Of a stretch of DNA of 64,000 bases, positions 55,847 through 64,000 are shown in pieces. Source of the DNA: Ceratorhiza oryzae-sativae (taxonomy: Eukaryota; Basidiomycota; Agaricomycetes; Cantharellales; Ceratobasidiaceae); the NCBI GenBank assembly GCA_030998015.1, contig JARWMV010000239.1:1364001-1428000 (forward strand), given 5' to 3'. Numbering within the stretch: position 1 is the stretch's first letter; every line of letters starts with the position of its first letter. The notes beneath the pieces were generated by a model. It searched no databases. It saw only the letters and a list, made by a program, of their open reading frames with translations, and had not been told where the DNA came from. Made by a program: the position numbers and the translations under genes.

Positions 55847-57995
55847 CTTTCCGTTATGATATTTGGTATCAATCGTGAAAGGATGTCGTGCTCAAATTGC
55901 TGTATTTGCCTCCTCAACGGATGTCTCCGTCGCTTGCAGCAAATTAAGTTAAGTGTACCATGTCCCTTAGCTAGCATTGAGCGCCTGACTTACTCCGCCG
56001 CACAGTAATCCCATTATGAACACGTCTAAGATGGCTCCGAGGAGATTCAAGAGGCGGTGGCCACCAGGTAAGCGTGAAGGTTCAATGGATCCCTAGATAC
56101 ATGGGGATTTGAATCCCCAGAAACACGTAGCCCATCGACATACGGGTACAGAATATTGTGATGGCGGTGGCATATAAACCGAAAAACAGAACTTACATCG
56201 ACTCAATTAGGATTGCATTGCGATTGCAGTCATCAAACCTCTGCAGATTAGACTTGCTTGAAGCTTTCAAGCGGGTTGCCTTATAAGGCCAGCAAATCAT
56301 ACGCAGGTATAAGAATGGCTTCCACACACCTGTTAGCTGCCTTGCGATATGTCTTCTCTCTTCTCCTCTCTCCTAGTAATGCCTCTCCGTTCCCCCTTGT
56401 TTTCTCTACACGATGTAGTATCGAAACATGAGATCCCGCCTCGGACGACAATAAAACATTCGATTGAAAACAACAATAAAAGGAATAAGCTAGGCCATGG
56501 TATAGTCCCTCTCCGATTGCACCTCCTCATCCTCATTGCTTCCGCTTGGTGCTGTCTATTTGTTTCTCATATCTATCCAGTACGAATTCGCTCTTTGACC
56601 CTTCGTCCCTGTCTGTCGAGACCCCTCGTTGATTCTTGCCGTCTCATGCGCAATCCAAGCGATTGCATACAAAGTTTTATATATATACCCTTACAACCGT
56701 TTCCAAATGGTGGAACGCGTGTGATAAATAACGGAAAGCTTGGTGGTGTTTTTGAATTTCATACGGTAGATCACTTGGTCTTTGGATGTTGAACGTTGAT
56801 CATTCGGCTGAGACGAGGTTCCGCGGGATTGTGGTGTTCTTTACGCAAACTAGATCACGGATGGGTTGCACCTTTTTGTTTCTTAGGCATATCTATTTGC
56901 CGGCGTCTTTCGATTTTCAGCTCGAGGAAATGTATAGCAAGCGAGCCTGAAGTGGTTAACTACAATGTGTGCCACGATTGAGCCCTCAACCTCGTTGCGG
57001 ATATGGTATTTTTATGTATTTTCAACCGCATATATGCACACTGAAACACTACCGCCGCTTGATTCACAAGGGAAATAAAACAAAAACTGGAACTATTGTA
57101 CATACCAGGGTAAGTAAAGTCATTCAAGATTCTCGAATCTCTTCAATAAGTGGATTTGGGTATCCACCTGGAATCGAGCCCGAGCCTGCCCTCGCTGCGA
57201 CTCCGTATTTATTTGTCTACAGCTCTGCGACTGGATAGGCCTTACATAATGTAATCCAGCTCCAGTCACTAATGATGAGTCAAATGCAATTAAGGCGAAA
57301 GATACACCAGGGCGCCAAGCAGCCCACAAGTTTAGTGGTTGAACCGTGAATATAGGACTTCCCGAGACGCGTAATTGGTTATTAGTATCAGCGGATGCCC
57401 CAAAGAGCGAATGTTGGATCTTTGGGTCAGGGGTAGATTAAGGAGTGCCTAGTACTTATCACACAGCCAACTTCGGGAAAGTCGGCCCGTAATCATCATG
57501 AACCCGGTGGTGGGTGCCCGCGTGAGCATTTGACAACATTATTTGTCACAGGGCGCTCGCGATGTCCGTTCGTAAGCGCTGCTGTTCTGTGGCAGCGGGT
57601 ATCACGAATGAGCGTTTTGGTATCTTGCGAGGGGCTCCTACTATTCAGTTTGCATGTACGTATCTCACTTCAAAATAGCATCGAAATTCGATTATTTCCC
57701 AAGGATCCAGAATATCCAAGTCTGACAGGTAATTCGTGGCTACGGGTGGCCAGGAGTTCGGGGGGCACCTCACGTGGTTCTTTGATGGACAGGGTTCACC
57801 TTAGCTTGGTATATGAGCTCTTGGCGACTCACGACTGCGTTATCCTCGCGCCCAACACTCCTTCCTCACCTCGACCGCAAAACTAACCACCCCTACTTTG
57901 TAAGCTCAATATTTTCCCACCAAACCAATTTTATTTTTATGCTGACAATCTACAGCTTTCCCTTTTCACTACCTATCCGCTGCTCAACCAGCACC
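55847..57995. other. Long intergenic interval
   Basis: 2.1 kb without a supported gene. Plus-strand frames at 56,349-56,790 and 57,530-57,890 lack domains and read like random sequence. I see no downstream B-box for the U6 gene. Confidence 0.5.
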
Positions 57996-59312
57996 ATGGA
58001 CACCTTTAAGCAGTCAGCTCAACGCAAACCTCGCTTCTTCATCATACTTGCAGTTGGCACGCTCGTATTCCTACTCTACGTCGCGTCCCAACAGCACGAC
58101 GGGCTTAGCATTCAGCGCCTTCCTGGAGGAGGCGTGGCGCTCCGAAATGAGGACCTCGCCATTCGGTTGCACATGGCCGAGGAGAACTTCCAGCGCAGTC
58201 TGAAAAAGCGAAAAGCTCTCATCAAACAGTATGGTCCCACAGCCGACAAAGTCAAGGCGTGAGTTCGTTCCTGTGCTGGAATAAGCTTAGCTCTTAGCGC
58301 TCGTCGACAGGTACCCCGAAAACCGTGAATACTACACCCTCTGTACGTGATCTAGATACCGATGTACGTGGGATATCTAACGTCATATTGATTTTAGGGG
58401 ACTTCTTTACTCCCTCGTTCCAGTGCCCTCATGCTGTTGAACGCATCGGGATCAACGCTGATGGCGGAAAATACGTATGCGGTCTCCACCGTATAGCTGA
58501 TAAGCCTGATTGTGTGATATACTCGTTCGGTACGCGCATTTTATGCCTCATCTTTAGATCCCAAGCTTACGTACAGCGTTTAGGTATCAACGGAGAGTCT
58601 TCCTTCGAGGCGGAGCTGCTTGAGCGTACCTCGGGCTGTCAAGTTTGGGGGTACGACTTTTCAGTCAATTCCGTAAGAGTTCCTTGCTTTCGTTCAAGTT
58701 TCAAAACCTGATTTCAAAACCATAGTTTGGTCCAGAAGTTGCAAAGAACCGAAAGATAGCATATCGCTCGCACTTCCAACCCTATGGTCTTTCTGGGGTC
58801 AGCAATCATGCCCCAGGCCACACAGGTCCCCCTATGTACACATTGCCAGAGCTCATGAAGATGAACGGCCACGACTTTATCGACGTGCTCAAAATCGATA
58901 TCGAGGGCTATGAATTCACCACCCTCACCGACTTGCTCAAGGCGTACAAGGGCCGCCCGCTGCCGTTCGGTCAACTACAAATCGAAATCCACGCGTGGCT
59001 GAATGACTGGCAAAACAAGTTCCCTGAGTTCTTGAAATGGTGGGAGGACCTCGAGAATGCTGGGCTTCGGGCGTTCTGGACCGAGGTGAGCGGGTGGTGA
59101 ATTAGCAAGCCCATGTGGTTTGGGGCTGATCTTGTTCCTCTTAGCCGAATCTCGTGTACCTGAACATCAACCGTGGTTACGCGCCGGACCTGGCGGAGGT
59201 GAGTCTGGTTCTTGGCATGCTGCGCGATATTTGCTGACGCTTTGTGGATCAGTACTCGTTTATCAACACACTGGGTCGCCACGCGCTCATCGAGGATCCA
59301 ATTGTTGTCTAA
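57996..59312 (+). CDS. Membrane-anchored methyltransferase-like protein (METTL24/FkbM-like)
   Basis: Starts MDTFKQSAQRKPRFF with a signal anchor FIILAVGTLVFLLYVAS (about residues 15-31), so the bulk should face the Golgi or secretory lumen. A short coiled stretch (LHMAEENFQRSLKKRKAL) follows. The domain part has FFTPSFQCPHAVERIGINADG and KYVCGLHRI, GINGESSFEAELLERTSGCQ, WGYDFSVNS, DFIDVLKIDIEGYEFTTL (the post-SAM Asp-rich strand seen in FkbM and METTL24 families), and LQIEIHAWLNDWQ. It ends EDPIVV at 59312. About six introns in frame. These proteins have a Rossmann fold, and the target is unknown. Just downstream on the opposite strand lie two fucosyltransferase-like genes, so a role in glycan modification is conceivable. 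Confidence 0.82.
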
Positions 59313-59650
59313 CGCATTTTGTAGCATATCTTCTCAAAACTCCACGGACTCTTTTTTCCAAGATACCATCCCCATACATACCACGTTTGTTCTGAGCCGC
59401 GTGGCGTTCGCGTAGTATTGTATGTTATGTAAAAACCAGTTGTGGTCACCCTTGCGCAAACTCGAATCTAATATTAATCGCAAAAAATACATTCTATGCA
59501 TTGTGATAAATAAGTGAGTGTACAGAGAGGTGACTATAACGGAGGATAATCTAGATATCAACGAACGGTATGGACCTGCGAGAAGTTCGATAGCATACAG
59601 TCCATGACCAGATGAGAAAAAAACGAGAAAGCAAACGCGGCAGCGACTGT
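59313..59650. other. Convergent intergenic region
   Basis: 3' UTRs of the methyltransferase-like and fucosyltransferase-like genes. No other feature is seen. Confidence 0.5.
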
Positions 59651-61401
59651 CTACCAGAGTCTAGTGCTGCCAAGCGACATGCCCGAAGTCAGTCGCTTCA
59701 TGATCACATTGCTTGATAAACTTGAAAACTACAGTGGATGCGTTAGAAGTTGTCTGGCAAACCAACGCTCTCAGGACTCACACCGTTCCCAACGAATACT
59801 TCTGCTCGAGTCATGATCGCCATGTCTACAGCAACGCCTACGGACGTTGCTTGCCAGTTCAGCTCGAGATCACTACTGGCCACAACCGCATCTTTGGCCC
59901 ATCCATCCGCAGCGAGTACGGTTTTGAGCTCGGAGAGGTACTCTTCTTCTGCGTTGGTCGCGACAAACACGTGGGTGAGCGGGGTGCGATGGTGAGCGCG
60001 GATGGTACGTAGGCGAGCTGCAACTTGGGCCGGGGTGGGAAGGCACCGGGAGAGGTAATTCTCGGCGATCTCGGGAGTCGTCTCGCCCCATTCGATGTTG
60101 CCTCGAGGTGGTGCTATGAACTGGTCGGCCAGTTGAGGGAGTTGACACCATCCTGTATTGCAAATATTTTTAGTTGTGTCGTCAACATAGGAGGCATGGA
60201 CGTACCAGTGAATGTGCTGCCCCATTTTGAGAAGTGTAGACAGTGTCCATTGTTTTGGCCTTCGTCTCCCAGGTAGTCACCGCGTCGAATATGAATAGCA
60301 ACTAGACCGGCGATGACGTCATGGTGGCGAAGGATGGGCGGTCTCCACGAGAATCCATCTCGACTTTGAAGTTTGTCCATGTTTCGCGAGAGAGCAGTAT
60401 TCACCAGTTCCGAGTCTTTCAGCCCTTTGATCGCGGGGTGTCTAGAAAAGTCGTTCCAGAGAGACAGAACACGTGTAGAACCGAGCAGGCTATGGGTCTC
60501 GCGATTGTCAGCACAGAATCTGGCATGCCAGGGGGTACTCACAAAAAGTCGAAAATCTGCGTACCAACTACCTCTACGCAGTTGTCCGGAATGGCCTTTA
60601 ATAAATTGGCCCATTTCTCCATCATGTCTTTTCCATCCAGCTCCTTCCCAATCTTCTTCATAATGTCGTCCGCGTCTACCACCCTTCTCCTCCCCATCGG
60701 GCAAACCACCTCCCACCATTTTTCACTTATCGCCCGTGGATGATGGTCTCCAGCTTCCCATGGCGCACCAGCCGTGGGGCCTCCGAGCAGAGCGTTATAA
60801 GGAACGACAAGCACCTGGCGACTTCCGCTTGGCGTTCGGTCATCCCGAGGTGGATGGGCCTGAGGCAGTAAGTGATGAACAGGGGTTAGGCTACCAAACA
60901 ATGATCGACGCGACATACCCAAGCTTCGAACGGGGAGAAGACTGGCGCTCTGTTCGATTCATACGCAAGGACGGTGTTCAACAGCCGCTCTTGGAGCAAG
61001 TTGTTCCAGCTGGGCGTGAAGAAAACGAGATGAGCCTATTGAGATCGTTGGTGCGTAATGACATTCACCTACCCTAGTCCCCAAACTTGGTTCGAAAACC
61101 GGACGAATCGACCATTTTGACCTTCGGGATAAGGTAATGAAAGGTTGTGTTGTGGTAGCCGCGCTTCACTCAGGAAAATGTCGTCAAAGTCGGCTGCGTC
61201 CGATGTCCAGGATGATGACCGTGCTGCATAGCTCGGCAACTCCAAGTCGCCCCAATACAAGAACGAGCCCAGCGTGAGGAGAAATGTGAGAGCGGAAAGG
61301 ACGGTGAGGGGGTGCCGAAGTCGGAGCCGCCGATGCCATTTTATATTCGAAGCATGCCCAGTCGGCGATGCTGGGACCAAATTGTAGCCATGAATAGCCA
61401 T
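59651..61401 (-). CDS. Fucosyltransferase-like type II membrane protein, copy A
   Basis: Start at 61401 gives MAIHGYNLVPASPTGHAS, then a signal anchor LTVLSALTFLLTLGSFLYW. The luminal part begins LPQHNLSLPYPEGQNGRFVR and continues NNLLQERLLNTVLAYESNRA, AHPPRDDRTPSGSRQVLVVP, TALSRNMDKLQSRDGF, GLVAIHIRRGDYLGDEG, GWCQLPQLADQF, VFVATNAEEEYLSELK and MAIMTRAEVFVGNG, ending FSSLSSNVIMKRLTSG with the stop at 59651. The HIRRGDY motif and FSSLSSNV end are features of GDP-fucose-dependent O-fucosyltransferase-like proteins (PF10250 type) that are numerous in Agaricomycetes. Several introns with consistent frame. Donor and acceptor are inferred from family only. Paralogue of copy B. Confidence 0.8.
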
Positions 61402-62341
61402 TACGTCTTGGCGGCGGTGAGCGAACGGGTTTGCAACCGCGGTCAGGAGCAAGGGGGAACGTGAAACTTTCTCGCTTACTCGAGAAAGGGCTTTATTTAT
61501 ACAGTTTACAGTGCCGTCACTACTCCTTTGCATCGATCCGCAGCTCGGCGTACGAAATGCCGCGAGTTTTCTGGGTGGCGCCTTCTGGAACCATCACAAA
61601 TTCTTGGATCCAAGCCCTGTGTAAATAGTGTTCCAGTTGCTATACTAGGCGCTTGGCTCTGCAAACAAATTGTCATATAGGCGCTTTGTTGAACATTCTA
61701 AAAATGTGAAAGAAATATGAAAGAAAGCTGAACGAGCGCCCAACCCGTGGGTCTATCTTTGCCGTTACTGCCCCTTAACCATGGGATTCCCGGCCTTGGC
61801 AGCACGTGTAAACGGCTAGTCTGATCACCTCCGCGCTCGTGTAGCAGAAAAGCGCCATGTGTGGGAGCCCGCTCCTTTCTATCGTATGAATAAGAGGCCT
61901 GGAGAACAGCAGGAGATCTCCTTTATGTCACGTGGACTCTGGTTGTATCGTAAACACCGTAAAACGACGAGAGTTTACGAAAGGTTAAGATCTTGGGATC
62001 AGAAAGGTAAGGGACACCATAATCGAGTTTAGGGTCCGTATTGCCCCCGGATCTTTTCGTTACTATGTGATATCTCTCGGGCAACTCGTTGGTTCCATCA
62101 ACGATCGTGTGTTTCATTCAACTTGGGGGCGACGCAAGCAACCGCAACTGTATCGAGCAAAACTCGACGTTCAATGAGGAGACGCTAGTGGACATATAAC
62201 CGGCAGTAAAACGAACAAATATGGTTCATATACGAAAATGCCAACGTGTTGCTCTGACGGTAGCCACTCTTGAAAGCCGTGCCGGGCAATAGACAAAGCA
62301 CGCCACGCAAAATACGAAAACAATAATACAAGGGATCATGT
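61402..62341. other. Intergenic region between the fucosyltransferase-like paralogues
   Basis: Promoter of copy A and 3' UTR of copy B. A TATA-like element (GTATAAATAAAG on the minus strand) lies at 61491-61502. No further gene is supported. Confidence 0.55.
61491..61502 (-). promoter_or_regulatory. TATA box of fucosyltransferase-like copy A
   Basis: GTATAAATAAAG on the minus strand, about 90 bp upstream of the start codon at 61401. Confidence 0.6.
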
Positions 62342-64000
62342 TCACCAAAGCCGAGTACTGTCCAACGGGATACCCTGAGTCACTCGCTTCATCACGACGT
62401 TGCTTGATAGGCTCGAAAACTTCATACCAGAATCAGCGTCTCGGACAATGAACGAATTCGTAGCATATACTGACCCCATTGCCAATAAACACTTCCGCCC
62501 GGCTCAAGATAGCCATATCCACAGCAACACCCACCGACTCTGCCTGCCAGTTCAGTTCCAGTTCATTGCTTGTGACTATGGCATCGCTCGCCCATTGATC
62601 TGCAACGAGCACACGCCGAAGCTCCGCGAGGTACTCTGGTTCTGCGTTGGTAGCGATGAACACGTGCGTCAAACCTCGGCTTTGCCGGAGAGTGTGTAGG
62701 CGGGAAACGACCTGGGAAGGTGTTGGGAGACATCTGTTGAGATAGTATTTTGCAAGCTCTGGACTCGTTCTGCCTATTTTCGTGTTTCCCCTTGGTGGAG
62801 GGACAAATTTATCAGGGAGCTGGGGGAGTTGGCACCATCCTGCGCAGTTTGTCGAGTTGACATGGATCTCAATGCGGTAGAATAAAGCGAACGTACCAGC
62901 AAATGTACTTTCCCATTTAGAGAAAAACAAGCAATGCCCATTGTTCTTGCTTACATCGCCGAGGTAATCGCCTCGTCGAATATGCACAGCAACCAGCCCA
63001 GGAATCGTGCTGCCTTGATGTGTAAAGAAAGGCCTCCAGGAGAATATCCCTTGATCCTGAAGTTTGTGCATATTTCGGGATAGCGCAGTAGTCACGAGCT
63101 CAGATTCCCTTAGACCTTTAATTACTGGGTGTTCAGCGAACATATCCCAGAGGGAAAGCAACCGCGTAGAGCCGATCAGCCTGTACGAGGGATTGAATGA
63201 GCCGTTAGCCCGCCAGCCCAACTTGAGATGCAATATCACTCACAAATAGTCGAATATTTGTACTCCACCATCCACTTCTACACAGCTATCTGGTATAGCC
63301 TTCAATATCTCTATCCACCGGCTCATTACCTCCATCCCTTCTGGCTTCCCGATCTCCTGCATGATTTTATCGACATCCAGGACCCTTCGCCTCTCTTTAG
63401 GGCATACGGTGCTCCACCACTTTTCGCTAATCGCTCGTGGATGCTGATCCCCAACTCCCCACGAACCGCCTGTGGTTGGTCCAGCGAGGAGGGCGCTAGA
63501 TGGAATGACGAGCACTTTACGGCCTCCCATTTTGGTGTGGTCGTCTCGAGGCGGGTGAGCCTATGTAAAATGGTAAGAGGTGGCTAGCAGGAGGAAAGGG
63601 AGGATGATTTACCCACGCTTCAAACGGGGAAAATACTGGTGCTCGATTGGACTCGTATGCCAGGATGGTGTTCAGTAGCCTCTCTTGGAGTACGTTGTTC
63701 CAGCTGAATAAATGCGGGTTAGCCAATGATTTAAATCGTTAATGGACAACGCTTGCTCACCCGAGTGCTACAATCTGGTTCGAAAACCTGACAAACCGTC
63801 CGTTTTGACCTTCTGGGTACGGCAAAGAGAGGTTATGCTGTGGCAATTGGGCTTCTTCGACGAATATATCGTCAAAGTTAGTCGAGTTGGATGTCCGAGG
63901 CGGCAGTTCGGAAGAGGCGAAAAATCCAAAGCCATGCTGGCAAAAAACCAACGAACCGGCCACAAATAGGGTGAAAGTAAAGGTGGCTAGAAGGGAAAGT
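62342..64000 (-). CDS. Fucosyltransferase-like type II membrane protein, copy B (cut by window edge)
   Basis: The 5' end lies beyond 64000, so the start codon is not seen. A hydrophobic anchor (TFTFTLFVAGSLVFC) is near the edge. Then come LPQHNLSLPYPEGQNGRFVR, LQERLLNTILAYESNRAPVF, AHPPRDDHTKMGGRKVLVIP, RNMHKLQDQGIFSWR, GLVAVHIRRGDYLGDVS, NNGHCLFFSKWES, GWCQLPQLPDKFVPPPRG, HVFIATNAEPEYLAELRR and AILSRAEVFIGNG, ending FSSLSSNVVMKRVTQG with the stop at 62342. It shares exon order and much sequence with copy A, so the pair is a tandem duplication. Same expected role: a luminal glycosyltransferase. Frames join cleanly at all visible introns. Confidence 0.8.

Noticed and set aside
56097..56125. 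Palindromic GGGGATTTGAATCCCC resembling a tRNA T-arm
   Set aside because: The loop length is wrong for a T-arm, and no D-arm, anticodon arm or acceptor stem can be drawn around it.
57150..57200. Possible tRNA T-loop (GGAATCGAGCCC)
   Set aside because: Stems do not pair and no cloverleaf fits.
1..64000. CRISPR array, intact transposon or rDNA
   Set aside because: No regular short repeats with unique spacers, no terminal inverted repeats with transposase motifs, and no rRNA-like sequence were seen. A systematic repeat search was not possible by eye.

Overview
The window is nuclear DNA from a filamentous basidiomycete, most likely an Agaricomycete. The evidence is genes cut by many short GT..AG introns (about 45-80 bp), a giant HECT ubiquitin ligase, an intact U6 snRNA gene, and families expanded in this group: GPI-type aspartic proteases, fucosyltransferase-like proteins and a DUF7330-like membrane protein. 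The overall style resembles Rhizoctonia/Ceratobasidium, but that placement is an inference from the protein families and was not tested.

Layout. 1-7 kb: a CIA30-domain gene (-) diverges from two tandem GPI-anchored pepsin-like proteases (+). 7.8-25.7 kb: a conserved core with a PPG1-type phosphatase (-), an HMG-box transcription factor (-), the 12-kb TOM1/HUWE1-type E3 ligase (-), a mitochondrial ribosomal protein bS6m/Mrp17 gene (+) divergent from it, and a HAD hydrolase (-). 26.6-38.8 kb: a Mei2-like RNA-binding protein (+), a GYP5-like TBC Rab-GAP (-), an orphan multi-pass membrane protein (-), RNA polymerase II subunit RPB3 with a Gly-Trp repeat tail (-), and the DNA glycosylase MAG1 (+). 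39-45.4 kb: a degraded-looking accessory block with a 5'-truncated glutaminase A fragment, an intradiol dioxygenase and a frame-disrupted arrestin-like gene, separated by long empty stretches. 46-55.5 kb: a TDT-family transporter (-), two membrane proteins (+), a small dimeric-barrel protein (-), and cytochrome c peroxidase (+). 55.7 kb: U6 snRNA. 58-64 kb: a membrane-anchored methyltransferase-like protein (+) and two tandem fucosyltransferase-like genes (-), the second cut by the window edge.

Frame quality. Single-base frame breaks recur in unrelated genes, including the conserved TOM1 and the Mei2-like gene. In the ten sites I resolved, restoring the frame needs one extra base in a short homopolymer. 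I read this mainly as residual long-read assembly error rather than widespread pseudogene formation, so several proteins are described across those breaks.

Functional themes. Protein turnover and modification (TOM1, PPG1, Rab-GAP), gene expression (RPB3, U6, HMG factor, Mei2-like), mitochondrial function (bS6m, CCP1, CIA30), and cell-surface or secretory functions (proteases, fucosyltransferase-like enzymes, methyltransferase-like protein). No operon-like logic, CRISPR array or intact mobile element was seen.
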